Source: Cyrtodaria siliqua
Lineage: Eukaryota; Mollusca; Bivalvia; Adapedonta; Hiatellidae
DNA length: 64,000 bases
Assembly: GCA_037043455.1 (NCBI GenBank)
Contig: JAWPHD010011187.1
Span: forward strand, 1-64,000
Direction: 5' to 3'
Position numbers and translations under genes: made by a program. The notes under the pieces were generated by a model. That model was not told the DNA's origin. It made no database searches and saw only the letters and a list, made by a program, of their open reading frames with translations. This document shows, piece by piece, positions 42,800-56,400 of the stretch. Each line of letters starts with the position of its first letter. The stretch's first letter is position 1.

Positions 42800-44212
42800 T
42801 CACACCAAGAGCAACATTCCTTCACAGATTCTTTCTTGAAAATATCGGCCCTCCACTTCTCGAAAAAAACGCAACAATGGAAACTTCGTAAAGCTGATTG
42901 GGATACGTTTCAATCTCTTTGTGAGGAACAATTAAAGCCTTCCCTTTTTGAGGATGTCGAAGACGCAACTATTCTTTTTACCAAAACCCTTCATGATATA
43001 GCTGAACAAACTATTCCAAAAACCTCGGCAAATCCAAAACTCCCACATAAACCATGGTATGATGATGACTGCAAAAAGGCAGTCAGCTATTGTAAAGCTG
43101 CATTGACTTGCGGCCAACTCAAAATAATTTAGATAGGTTTAGAGTTTTTCGTGCGAAAGCCCGTCATACTATTAAGGATAGCAAGAGGAAATCCTGGAGA
43201 TCTTATGTCTCTAGGCTGAACTCTTGCTCATCTCTTAAGAAGATTTGGGACATGGTCCGGAAAATAAACGGTAAAGGTAATTCTAGTTGTGTAAATCATC
43301 TTAAAACTGATAATGAAGGTATTACATCTGTCAAAGATATTACAAACACTTTTTCTAAAAACTCTTCTTCTGAAAATTGTCAGCCAAATTTTCTAAAAAA
43401 TAAGGCTACTAAAAGAAAAGAAGCTGAATTTCAAGTCAAAAAAATTGGAAAAATACAATAAACTGTTCACTCTCAAAGAACTTCGAAAATCCCTTAAAAA
43501 GACTCACGATACATCAGCTGGTCCTGATGATATCAATTATTAAAACATTTACCTGAAACCTGTCTCTCTACACTTCTTGATATATTTAATAAAGTTTGGG
43601 TGACAGAAAACTTCCTCCGATTCTTGGCGGGAAGCAATCGTTATTCCAGCCCCCAAACTAGGAAAGTATCATACGGACTCAATAAATTATCGCCCTATTG
43701 CTTTAACGAGTTGTATATGTAAAACCATGGAACGAATGATTAATGAGAGACTCGTTTGGTACCTGGAGTCCAACAAACTGATAACAAAGTTTCAAAGTGG
43801 ATTCCGGTGCCAACGAGGCACAACAGACAATCTTATTCAGTTTGAATCATTTATTAGGGAAGCTTTCGTAAAGAAAGAACATCTAGTCGCTGTATATTTT
43901 GACTTGGAGAAAGCTTATGATACTGCATGGTAGTATGGTATCATGAATGATCTTTATGACCTTGGTCTTAGCAGCCATTATAATTACCATTTTTTATAGA
44001 GAATTTCTTAGATGATAGACAGTTTCGTGTCTGAATGGGTTCAAGCCTCTCTGACATTCATGAACAGGAGATGGGTGTGCCACAGGGCAGCATACTCTCT
44101 GTCACCCTTTTTAATATAAAAATTAACAGTATAGTTAAATGCATCAATCCTGGTGTGGATTGCTCTCTATATGTTGACGACTTTGTTATATGTTATCATG
44201 CAAAAAACCAAT
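42800..44212 (+). pseudogene. Dead Jockey-type non-LTR retrotransposon (pol fragment)
   Basis: Frames at 42755-43132, 43108-43461 and 43727-43933, plus 44040-44210, give in order HKPWYDDDCKKAV, SKRKSWRSYVSRLNS, ESNKLITKFQSGFR, AVYFDLEKAYDTAW, EMGVPQGSILSVTLF and SLYVDDFVICY. These are the linker and reverse transcriptase core, including the YVDD catalytic motif, of Jockey-clade elements. Frameshifts and an in-frame stop after DTAW (43933) show it is inactive. The endonuclease domain and the 3' end are missing. The right end stops abruptly in a tandem repeat array. Confidence 0.9.
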
Positions 44213-44700
44213 AATATCCCAAGCTTCCTTTTCATATAAGCTACATACCCTGCAAGTTTCATCGCAATACCTCATTCTAACAAAAGTTATTGAGCGGAAA
44301 CCGTTTTTCTATTTTTAGTAACAGTGACCTTGACCCTAATGACCCCAAATGCAATCCCAAGCTTCCTTTCCATATAAGCTACCTACCCTACAGTTTCATT
44401 GCAATACCTCATTCCTAACAAAAGTTATTTAGCGGAAACTGTTTTTCTATTTTTAATAACAGTGACCTTGACCTTGACCCCAAATGCAATCCCAAGCTTC
44501 CTTTCCATATAAGCTACCTATCCTGCAAGTTTCATTGCCATATCTCATTCCTAACAAAAGTTAATGAGCGAAAACCGTTTTTCTATTTTTAGTAACATGA
44601 CCTTGACCCCAAATGCAATCCCAAGCTTTCTTTCCATATAAGCTACTTACCCTGCAAGTGTCATCGCAATACCTCATTCCTAACCAAAGTTATTGTGTGG
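44211..44700 (+). repeat. ~128-bp tandem repeat, about four units
   Basis: Same family as 40215-40800 (CCTTGACCCCAAATGCAATC, AAGCTTCCTTTCCATATAAG). It is followed by a family-specific terminal hairpin at 44740-44785 and a GACGGACGGAT tract, suggesting the array is the core of a hairpin-ended element on the - strand. Confidence 0.8.
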
Positions 44701-44824
44701 ACAATATTGCAGACAGACGGACGGATGGACAAGCCGAATCCAGTATATCCCACTACAAACTTTGTTTGCTGGGGGTATAAAGAAGCAAGATTATGTTTTC
44801 CTTTAATATACGGCTCGTTACACG

Positions 44825-45055
44825 AACGCTTCCATGGCCATGGTGGTAAAGATGCTGGATCTAAGACTTTTTCGCCTCTCACCGCTGCAGGGTCGAGTCC
44901 CACTGGGAGCTTGACTTGTGAGAAAGTGTCGACATTACGGCTGGCAGGAGGTAAACAGTACTAGTCTACCCATGAAAAAGTGGATAAAAAATCGACCTTC
45001 ATATATTGCCTAAAATGTGATATAAAACACCATTCAACCAACTGTACATAAACAT
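44825..45055 (+). repeat. SINE family 2 copy, nearly full length
   Basis: ATGGTGGTAAAGATGCTGG (A-box side), GGGTCGAGTCCCACTGGGAG (B box), GTGTCGAC, AGTACTAGTCTACC and the CACCATTCAACCAAC tail are present. Confidence 0.75.
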
Positions 45056-45227
45056 TGGATCTTCAGGTTGTGCAATCTTTTATTTGGACTTAATTTACCA
45101 AGCTTGTTAATGGACAAACAGCTCATCTGAACCTTTGGCTCAGGTGGGCTAAAATGATTAATAAACAATGTCACAAATTTAGAAGTTCATCAAAATATAT
45201 ACAGTTTGAATAATTATTCTTACTTAC

Positions 45228-45274
45228 TGCAGTAGACCTATTGATTGGGACGCTTGTTTCAGCCAAAGTTTTTT
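45228..45274 (-). CDS. Candidate 47-bp microexon
   Basis: Acceptor caagctactgcag and donor GTAAGTAAG on the - strand. In phase 1 it reads KTLAETSVPINRSTA and exits in phase 0. The donor is strong, but coding status needs transcript data. Confidence 0.4.
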
Positions 45275-46039
45275 CTGCAGTAGCTTGAGCAATTTAAAAA
45301 ATACATCAACCATATATCATTAGAACTGGCTTATTTAGTGGAAAATAAAAATACCTTACTGACCTTAGTTTTGAAAATCGGTTGAGAAGTAAGTATTTTA
45401 CTGCCCAAATGTTTTTTGATGGGGATGAAATTAATCAAAAGAATTCTTTCATGCAGCAGAATTTTGCATTTGAAAATGCCCCATCAAAAACAGCTTTCGC
45501 GCATAATTTTTTTATTTCTCAACCAATTTTGAAAAATAAGGTAATTTTATTTACAACTAAAAAAGTCTGTTTCACTGATATACAACTCACTTAGGTACTA
45601 TAATGAATGAATTTTGTCTAAAAAGTCCAAAAAAACTTTGTCTGAAACAAGCGACCTAAATAGTTGGAAGCCATAAATGATACAAAAAATGTAACGGTTA
45701 ATTAACTTTTATAATAACACTGAAATAAATTTAAAACAGATTGATACATTTTAACTTTAAAACTTCATTATCCAAATACATGTTTACCTTCATCGATACA
45801 GTTATTACAGTTATTGATGTAATGTCTAAATTGAGTCCGACTCGCAAATGCAGTGCTCTCAAATATCATTTAGATTTGTAGTTACTTATTTTAACTGTAT
45901 GATGGCATCAACCGACTTTTTTTTATTTAAATGTTTAGAGGTAACTCCTTTCAACAAAGTAATCATAAGTTGCAATGTCTGAATTTGCATGATATTGAAG
46001 GATATGTGAGTCAGCCCAGCACATTTGTTAAATGAGTCA

Positions 46040-46365
46040 CTAATTAAAGCATGTTTATAATAAAACTGTAAAACATACTACACAACCAAATGCTTAAAAT
46101 AAAAAATAAAATGAAAATTAAACAGGCAAATGGATAGAAAACCAGAAATGTCATGGTAAGTGATAAATCCCACTCCAACCTTCTCCCCGGCATGACACAC
46201 CTCAATGTGATTAACATTTTTGTGAAATTTCATGCTATTCCCTGAGTTTTCAAAGTTGGCTGAAACATGATTGTTTCTGACGGATTGCCAAACGAACAAA
46301 TGAATGAACGGACGTACTAACAGACGATGCGATTTCTATATATGCTGCCCTTCGGGAGCATAAAA
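46040..46365 (-). mobile_element. Hairpin-ended element, family G relative
   Basis: The - strand start is ATGCTCCCGAAGGGCAGCAT (hairpin at about 46340-46362), then TCGTCTGTTAGTACGTCCG. The far end is not defined. Confidence 0.45.
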
Positions 46366-46664
46366 ACCTGATTTAAATAACTGCAGGATATTGGAAATAC
46401 TTGAAATTTGAGACTCTTTCATCAAATATATTGTTTGCCAATTGTAATTTACCTACAGCAATTAATCATTGGAAGAATGTTCCAAATTAATATGAGGTCC
46501 TGGAATTTTATATTCAAGTAATTATTGAAATGTTATCTTAATCTTTAATATCACAAAAACGTCATCATGCTTTTTCTCATTCTTGTATGAAAACACTGCA
46601 TGTTAATCGTTGCACGCATTTAGTGGAAATGGTAAATTAGAAGTATGTCTGTCAAGCTGAGTAC

Positions 46665-46705
46665 TTGCTCCTTCTTGTCTGTGAACACTGCATCATCTGT
46701 ATGAC
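46665..46705 (-). CDS. Alternative candidate 41-bp microexon
   Basis: Acceptor cacccag and donor GTACTC (weak) on the - strand. In phase 0 it reads VIQMMQCSQTRRS. It competes with the 46732-46765 candidate and does not fit the longer phase chain. Confidence 0.2.
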
Positions 46706-46731
46706 CTGGGTGTCGAAGTCACATAGCTTAC

Positions 46732-46765
46732 GTTTCTCTCCTTGTCGTCGTATTGATCGGTACCC
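46732..46765 (-). CDS. Candidate 34-bp microexon
   Basis: Acceptor acttgtgctctag and donor GTAAGC on the - strand. In phase 0 it reads GYRSIRRQGEK and exits in phase 1, which fits both the exon before (47337-47461) and the 45228 candidate after. Confidence 0.4.
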
Positions 46766-47336
46766 CTAGAGCACAAGTAAAACATAGCTGCATGAAATTA
46801 AAAGGACAGGGATGCAAGGCAATCTTAAAGTATTTATCAAGCATTAAAATGATCACCTCTAATTATTAATCGAGCATCATTTAAGACATAACCATGGCAA
46901 GATTTTCAATTTGGTACTGTATGTGAATGATTTTACAGTCCGAGAATTTCCTTCTACAGCAACGCAGTAGTGGAGACGTAAACTGTAATTTCAAACCGTA
47001 CAAGCAAACACATACTGTCCCAGATTGAAAATCTTAGCATGTTTATTACAACTAATACTTTGCCATTAAATGCCAGAAATATAAAGTAAAAATCATACAA
47101 AGATGCTCGTTTTTTTCTAGGAGATCTCAAAGTCATTATCTCAAAGTCATGGGTGTTGTTACTTTGTTGACTTCATCCTGAATGATGTCTTTTGTTGCAA
47201 ACTGTATGTCATGTCACATACTTTTCAGATGGTAAATCGGACAAACAGAGCAACACGTTACATGATAGTAGCATTAGAAGTTCACTTTAAAATCGCTTGC
47301 CGATAATTAAATAAAGGGAAATACAATTAGGAATAC

Positions 47337-47461
47337 CTGTCCCTGTGTGCTGCCTGTAATAGTACTAATACCCTGTATAGTATCCGTGTTACTGTCTGTC
47401 AGGTTGGGGGTACTCAAGAAATCTGGTAGTGCCACAGCTGGCTTGGTCTCCGGGTACATTT
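47337..47461 (-). CDS. Exon (MYPETKPAVALPDFLSTPNL...)
   Basis: Acceptor ataatttcag and donor GTATTC; 125 nt, phase 1 to 0. The acceptor lies only 41 bp from the end of a pogo-like MITE. Confidence 0.7.
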
Positions 47462-50400
47462 CTGAAATTATAGAAACAGTTGAAAATATGCAAGAAGTTG
47501 TACCGTATTTTACCTTGTATAGTCTGCACCCGTGTATAGTACGCACCCCCCTTCTCAGAGGTCAAACTTGGGTAAAAAAAGTTGTTTCCGTGTATAATAC
47601 GCATCAAAATATTAGTTTTCCTAGATGAACCATTCGACGAAAATAAAAGGTTAAAAATTAAAAATAAAATAAATCTCTAATAGCATCACGATAATTAAAG
47701 CAGAATAATACGGTACAACAACTATCTGAAAACAATTGTCTATCAATCTCCCGTTAATTCCAAACCACAAAGAACTGACCTGATGCCATATAAATAAACT
47801 GTGTAATCATCGGTCATGAATACACGCCGTTTTACCTGGGTGAAACCATTTTTAATTTAGGTGTAACAGGTCGTCGCTATTGAATGAGAGTAGTCCATTC
47901 CATTATCTGTCAGAGACCTACACATTTTACTACGTATTTGTCGGTTAAATCAAAGACTAACCCATCCTCAAAAATATCAATAGAGGGTGTCGCTACTTGC
48001 GTCAACTTCAAAGGATTATAGATATAGAATAACCCGCTCTACCTGTGTTTAAAGTGTGTCTGTACTGTAGCTAATTTCTGAAGTTTGCAAAACGTGTGAA
48101 ATCATAAACAATTTAACGGATAACAGCAAAACAAAGGGAAGGGAAAACATGATCATCCTTTATTGAAATTCTGCAACAAATATGCAAGTATTTTTTATAA
48201 TAGATGTACACTTTATTCATGTCGCCATCATCGCGTTTACTGTCGTCTGCAAGTGTCGTCTGGTGCATTTAACATATGAGAATAGAATTGTACAATACTA
48301 CGTGTACCAGTCTAATTCATCGAAATCACGTGATATCAAGTCAGCTGATATAAATAACAAAACAAGGGCCGAATTTCGTTCACCCATTTATTGAAATTCT
48401 ACAACAAATATGCAAACATTTATATAAAACCAAGCTTTATAATAAACTTTATTCATTTCTAAGTCGAATTAAGTCAATAAATTACTTGTATAAAGCGAGT
48501 AAGTCACGAAAAATTAAGTATTATCGGCATTCACAAATGACTGTCTTTCGTCCCCGATGTTTTTATCGGCAATTTTCTCCAGTCTGACATCAATTTTCTG
48601 CATATAAAATGCAAGAAAAAAAGCTTTTTGTATTGTTTCCTTGTATTATACGCACCCTCCTTTCGGAAACCTTAAAAGAAGTAAAAATATCTAAAGGTAA
48701 AATACGATACATGTACAGATCTCTGGGGACAGATCTGGAAACATTTCTACAACTACAAGTCACCTCGCTATGTTTATTATGTATATATCAAAAGCCTTAA
48801 TATATTGTGCAGTTTTTCTTAATTTACTTCAATCTTCAACACAAACAGAAAATTTAAAACTGAGAAAGATGACAGTGTTATGCACTATAGAACAAGACAT
48901 ACCTTTAATCTCTGAAGTTCTACGCTCAGCACATCTAACCCTACGTCTGATGAACACCTCTGTGACGGACATTGATGGAGAAGAATTCTGGCTGCTCTCC
49001 TCTGACTGCCAAATGATATCATAATTAAACTAGAGGTTGTTTTTAGTAAAAGCGCAACTAAGTTTCATTGAAATCTGACCAGTGGTCAAGGAAAACTAGT
49101 CCGGAAAAAGATTGTGTATTAAAATCTTTAAAGGGCCGCAACTCCACCAAAAATCATTCAACCGGAACACGGTGAGGACATGCACAACTAGGCTTGATAC
49201 TGATCATCCCTGCAAAAATTCATTGAAATCCAGCAAAGGCTTAAGGAGGACTATTCCGAACAAAGTTTGTGTATTAAAAACCTTGAAATGAATGAATGAA
49301 TTGTGTTTTACGGCACATCGACACATAAATAGGTCATATTGTGCGCAAAAACTGACGAAAGATGAAGAAATGAAGTAGTAATTAAAAATGAATGTAAATT
49401 ATAAAGATAAAACTATTTACAAATAAGGGGTGATACATAACTCTGCCAAAAATCAGTTGCACCGACTAACTGGAATTTTCTGCCAGACATTTCAAAAATT
49501 AAAATTGCCGGTCATGTCCGATGGACCGACGGTTTTCGCGGAGACTGATGTTATGATATGTTAAAATATATACAGGGATGAGAATTTTCCTCGGATCCGC
49601 GGATTTTATAGCCCCAGGGGTCAATTTTCTGAAACGTCTAAATCCGGTGAGAAAATATTTAGGGGTGGGGGGGGGGGGGGGGGGGGGGTAAGGATGCAAA
49701 ATCTGTTCTGACTGGGGAGTCGCTATAGTCCCGCGGTGCCTAAACTGCGCCGCTATGCTTAAAAACCAGAGCGCGGTGCTTTGATCTGAAGGCAAACACC
49801 GCCTTTAAAAACCATTATGCGCACCGTACACAAATTCATAAACTCGCGTCAAACAATACACACAAGTAACACGTGACTGATATATGCAGTATGCAGAAGG
49901 TGCAATAACACGCTGTGTGATAAGTTGGTTGTTGACAACAAATTGCAATTATTACGAGTTGATTGGATTATGTCGGGTTGTTGTGGATTAATCAGTAATT
50001 GGGAGATAATTGGGATGGGAGAATGTAACTTAAAGCAGTTGAACTGGAAAGTTTGTTAATATTGGCAGTTTGTGTATCGGCTTACGTGTATTGTTCAAGA
50101 CGCGATGTTCTCATCATGACACAAGAGTTTGTTTGTTTTGCGTAAGTAAGTATAATTGTTTTGATTATCATTTGATTTAAGTTTGTGCCTTAATAAATAA
50201 AATAAATAGCAATTTTGGGATAATATCTGGTCATTTGAAAAAAAAAGAAGAAGAAATGAAGGTAGTTCGTTTACTTCAAAGCTTGTCAATATTTTGAAAA
50301 ACAAAATTACTAGAAATTACTTGCAAAATAAAAAAGAGGCATTGGCAAAAAAAAGAAAGCTTTGTCAATAGACACACAATACATGGTGTACACACATGTC

Positions 50401-53400
50401 AGTAGTACATTTAGGCAAATGGTCATGACAAGACAGATGTAGCAATGTTTTTAGTCAATGCATTTATTTACAAAAAAGCCATAGAACAGTCATCAACGTT
50501 CACACATGATGTGTGAACGTTGATGACTGTTCTATGGCTTTTTTGTAAATAAATGCTACAGCAATGTTTTTAGTCAATGCATTTATTTACAAAAAAGCCA
50601 TAGAACAGTCATCAGCAATGTTTTTAGTCAATGCATTTATTTACAAAAAAGCCATAGAACAGTCATCAACAATGTTTTTAGTCAATGCATTTATTTACAA
50701 AAAAGCCATAGAACAGTCATCAACGTTCACACATCATGTGTGAACGTTGATGACTGTTCTATGGCTTTTTTGTAAATAAATGATGATGTGTGAACGTTGA
50801 TGACTGTTCTATGGCTTTTTTGTAAATAAATGCATTGACTAAAAACATTGCTACAGCAATGTTTTTAGTCAATGCATTTATTTACAGCAATGTTTTTAGT
50901 CAATGCATTTATTTACAAAAAAGCATAGAACAGTCATCAACGTTGTGTGAACGTTGATGACTGTTCTATGGCTTTTTTGTTAATAAATGCATTGACTTAA
51001 AACATTGCTAAAGACTGAGTGCCAAGGAGACTTTGAAATGAAAATCCTACTGTTTGAACTTCAGATGAACTTTGTGATTTGTTTTTACTATTTGACATAT
51101 TAACTTGGATTGTCTCAAGTACAGTCTATACATGTAAGTATTCTTATTTACTTCAGAACTGTTTTAAAGCACATTTTAGTGCAATCTAGCAGGTTTGTAA
51201 TGCTAAAAATACCCCCTGAGCAGGGCTCCGCCCTGCACCTGGCCAGGGACCTGCGGCCCCTGGACCCCGGCTATTTTCCTCTGAAAATAACATTTCTCAT
51301 TCTCATCCCTGTATATATGTTCTTGTGATGATACATTACAATATATGTACCATGGGATGATATGTTACAATATATGCCCATGTGATGATATGTTACATTA
51401 CAAGAGTACAACTGGATGGAATACCAACGCATGTACACCATTCTGCCGACTATAATATCTAGCTTTTCCTAAAGTGGGTTAATAAAACCTTTAGAATGTG
51501 TTTCAGGGACATATTAAACTGTGCAATGTCACATATTAAACATTACATTGTGACCCTGGCTGCTTTTGTGTGAAGAAATCAATAATGGTATCACTTACAC
51601 TTGTCTGTGATGCCATTGCCATCCAGTTTCTGTCAGACACACTGCAAATATGTTAACAAATTATAGTTGTTATATACGAAAAAGAGTGAGAGAGAGAAAT
51701 ACGAAGTAAACAATCACCAAGAAACATGGAAATTCCATGAATAAGATGTTTTCCATAAGCTGCCTATAAAGTTTTGTTCCAGTGTTCCTTTCTATACGAG
51801 AGGTGTTCAACTTATATCGCAACACTTTAGTTTAAGATGTTATTTGTCAGCGGAAATGGTTATAATAAAACATGCATGATTTAATGTTGTGAAACTGTTA
51901 TTTAGAACATATGCATTTAAAAATAATCTAAAAGTTCACGTGGTTCACTTTAAATTACATTTGAATTAGGTACCCACTAGTTTCCAATTTTAAACCAATA
52001 TGTTTCTATCGCCATAGAGTTTTACCTTAAACCAAATAATGTCACTAAATACATATCGTAATTGTTTAAAACTGTGTTTGAAATTTAAATATGATTGTAT
52101 GTTTTATTTTAAGTCAAAAATATAAATGTTGAATTAAAAGTTCGAATTTTAACGAAATTTTAAGAAATTGACAAATTATAGGACAGTTTGCTAGTATGTT
52201 ACCGATGCTTTTATAAATTTACCAAAATAAGCATTTTATCATATTTTATGAGACAAAAAAATGAATAGTTATTGTTGCTGTTTTACCACATGCCACACAA
52301 AGATATATTTTGGTCAAAGTTTATATTTTATCATCATTATTTGCAAATGTGTGTGTTTTGCCCCTAAATCTTAAGTTATAAATTTTTTCATTTCTTTTCT
52401 TATAAGAAAGTAACGCAACTTATTTTTTATAGAGGAGGAGATCATAACAATGCCTGCAGTTGATGTTTTGAACTAGAAGTTTTTATAGATTTAATAAGTT
52501 TTTGTTCAGGTTAATTTCTGCTGAAATCGTGAAAACCGACAAACAGCAAAAAAATGCATATTCCATTTTTTTTACGTTCACACATGGACATATATCACAC
52601 TACTATTACCTTAAATGACAAATCACAAGCATTTTTTTTTTAATTTGTTTTGCCGTTACTTTTTATAATTGAAGATTTTTGCTTCAAAATGTCATTCTTT
52701 ACCATTTTACAAAAATACGGATTCAGCAAAATTAGGAATCACATAATAGTTCATGTCATAATGTTTTATATCGAAAGAAACATTAAACTTGACATTAAAA
52801 TGATCATATTCGGCGAGAATGTCAAGATGTTTGAATCAGGTACAAAATGAAAGTGTTACGTTATAAGTTGAACACCTCTCGTATAACTTACATACACTCA
52901 AAGTTTTGTTTAAATAGCTCACTCCTAACTGCTAAGTTATTGCCTAGAAACTATTTTTGTATGGGAAGTAACAGTGCCCTTGACCTTGACCCCAGTGACC
53001 TCAAGTGCAGTCCCAAGCTTCCTTTCTATACAAGCTACATACACTGCAAGTTGTAAATATCTCATTCCTAACTAAAGTTGTTGAGCAAAAACCATGAGTC
53101 TGACACCCCTGCACGCATTCCGAATGACATTCACCAATCTAATAACCAGTGTTTTCCAAAGGTAAAGAACCTGGTTAAAAATGCTGCTATAATAATGTAA
53201 CTGTAGCTTTACCTTTCTCTATTTGATGTGTATGGTTGAACACCACTGTTTCTCTGCATTCTAAGTGTGGGCCCTGGCGACATTTCATCATGGAAATCAA
53301 ACACAGCACTGGATAAATTGTCATTAGATCTAGCTGGCATACATCGAGTAGAGAATACCTGGGGTACCGGTTTGTATGAAGCAATCTTTGTCTTCATTAC

Positions 53401-56400
53401 TGTCTCAGTTTCTAACGTCGGTGGGATGGCTGAAGATTTTGAATAGGTTTTCGAATCATCGTTTCTTTGGCTGACTTGATTAGTTACACCACAGGGCTGG
53501 GCTTGTGTTTTGTTATACTGAACCTTTGATTGGTTTCCACACTTTTTTCTCTTTCTACCTTTCCTATTTCCATTTTTCTTTAGTTCTTTACACGCTTTTT
53601 TTTCTTTTTCAACAGTTTCAACTGGGTTTTCTACATTTACTATTTCTATAGATTCACTCCCGTTTGCCATTCTTGGTCTTGAGGATTGCTCCTTTCTTCT
53701 GTTTGCTCTTTCGTACAGGCTTTCTGGGGAAGTTAAATGTGAAGGATAAGTAGGTAAGCTCACATCAGTCGGCTCCGTCATAGAATCACTGTTTCTAGCT
53801 TGGCTTCTTAGTTGTCGAGTAGGCTGCCCGTTTTGTTGATCCGGCTGTGTATTTTCTTGCAGGTGTGTCTCTGCTTCGGGCTTTCTCTGTGGTAGAACTG
53901 TAGCTATGGGAGATGGATTTATCCTGCCAAACAGGTTCCTGCTGTTCCAAGTGGTTCCCTGGGGTGGACGTGGTGACAGGAAACCAGAACTCTTCTGAAA
54001 CAAGGAACCAGCTGATTGTCTTGTTACATTTCTAGTTGCTTTATTTGTTTCATCCGCCTGAATATCATACACATTCTGTAACATCTGCGATGCATCTGCT
54101 TTTTCATTTCTAGAACTACTGTCATTAATTCCTTTCACCGCCTTTGCAATTTCTTCTTTATTCCTTTGATTTTCAATTTCCATCTCAAGTCTCTTTATTT
54201 CAGACTGGTGTTGATTATGCAACTTATCCAACTGGTCCTGAACATTTTTTGGAACATTCTCATTCTGCCAAGGTCTTTCATTTACAACTGCTGAATTTAT
54301 TTTCACAACTTCCAAACTCTTTTTGCTCTCTTCAAAGAATGTTTCCTGTTGTGTCTTTAATTCATCTAGTTTTTTGTGCAGATTTGTTTGCAGTTCCTTT
54401 TGCTGTTTATTGTAGAAATCCTGAAAATAAGGTTCAATGGTAATTAATGTGTTTACTATGATGTGAACATCGTCATAATTGTGGGGTTGAGTAAAAAAAC
54501 AAAAAACTAATACATTGGTCAGAATAAAGTTAAACTTCTTCGGAATTTGACTGGTATTATGAGTAATGCCTAAAACAACTAGAGGGGTGTTTCACGGAAC
54601 ACTTGTTTTGCCTGCCGTGCGCTAATTCCAGTTATGAGCTTGGTTTGGTTGCAGATTGAAGTTTATGAAAAGGGGCATAACTCTGCCAAAATGAAAGTCA
54701 GAGTTATTGGACAGTTTAACGACATTCCTTGAGTGAAGATGAAGATGTGTGTGAAATTTTATGAACATAGGTCAAATACTTTTCAAGTTTTTTTTAATTG
54801 AATTGGGGTTTTAAGGCGCACCAACACATGAAAGGTTATATGGCGCCTAATAGGAATGAACATGGGGGGCTGGCGTGGCGCAGTCGGTAGCACGGCGGAT
54901 TTGTAACCGGAGGCCCCGGGTTCAATCCTCCGTGGTGCCACTGAGTTCCGTCGGTGTGTTCTTGGGCAAGACACTTTTCCTTAGCCTCGTCCGTCGGATG
55001 GGGACGTAAACCGGGCGGTCCCGTGTATCGGTCTATCCTCCAAGCACGTTAAAGAACCATAGGAATCTATTCGATAATAAGAGTAGGGCAGGTTTCCGGA
55101 TTCCTATGTATCCTTCCCCTCTCTCTGGGGCGGCTCTAAATAACCTATACTGTGTTGATGAGCCGTTAAACAACATTCAATTCAATTCATTCATCCTCCA
55201 TGTACATCGAGATAAAATATGGAGAACGTGCCTAGAACCTTCTCACCCTGAACTGCAGAGTTGCTGCAAATTCTATTGTAGACACTCCATTTACACTGGA
55301 GCCACGTTATAGTTTTTCTGCCACTGCTCTAGTGATATGAGCGAGATGGCACCTGAAACAATGCAGGGGTCATGATGAAGACCTTTAATGAGCATGAACA
55401 AAAAATGATAAAATGAAGATGAATTGGGGGTGGGGGGGGGGGGGGGGGGGGGGGGGGGTTCTACCCCTCTGCCTTCCACTCCAACGGGATCTGCAGTGGC
55501 CCTATTCTTTGCCCCGTAATCAAACGGGGCCTCCGGAACTACACAGCTTATGGCGGGTTCTACCCCTCTGCCTTCCACTCCAACGGGATCTGCAGTGGCC
55601 CTATTCTTTGCCCCGTAATCAAACGGGGCCTCCGGAACTACACAGCTTATGGCCAAGGTTAGGTTTCTGGTTAAAGTGTGACGGACGACAGACGATGGAC
55701 AAAGATATGCAGGCGACACAAAAATGATGTACATTGTGGAGGTAAATAACTAACAAACACATTAATTTCCAGTGGTGTAAGTGAATTTTGTTGTATACGG
55801 TTTGTTTGGTTTTATAAGATTTCATATTTTATTCTTTCTCTCTGTATAATTTTGAACAGAAATCAATCATGTTTTTGATTAAAATATATGTTTCTGCCTG
55901 AAGTCCTGACACATGTTAATGTCTGTAGAAGGGCGACTCAATTAAGAACTGATTTGCACATTTTCAGCCATTAATTTGAACGCAGGCAAAAGCTGAAGCA
56001 CGTTAGCACTTTTTGTAAATTTGCCTCTCACTACTAACATTCAAAACCGCCTACATGCCGAAAATTTGCGAATCAATTCTTACATTTACATTATTTTCCC
56101 GTTGTTATAGTACCAACAATAACGTGCCTACGGAGGTAGGTAATGATAAATAAGTGCAAAAATAAATAAATATCGGTGCATTTTTCAGGCTGCGGAATAG
56201 CTATTTTCTATATAGGAACATTGGATGTGTGCAGTTAGCTTCCCCTATTAAACAGTGAAGTTTATTTGAAATTAGACACTATTTTGTATCAAGTGAATGC
56301 AAATATAAAATAATAACTACCAACACATGTTTTGGTCACTTAGGAAGTAAATATATTTGGTATGTTAACCGTAATAGATTTTGTTTCATATTCCTATTTG

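Noticed and set aside
49499..49795. 98-codon - strand ORF with a polyproline run
   Set aside because: The run is the antisense of a poly-G tract; the rest is not protein-like.
52650..52850. Mariner transposase remnant
   Set aside because: The short ORF has no D,D motif or recognisable transposase sequence.
54880..54950. Functional tRNA gene with A and B boxes
   Set aside because: The tRNA-like head is continuous with a SINE body and tail also found at 19379 and 16672.
55291..55734. 147-codon - strand ORF with repeated VVPEAPFDYGAKNRATADP
   Set aside because: It arises from a 99-bp duplication within a SINE; the poly-P segment is the poly-G tract.
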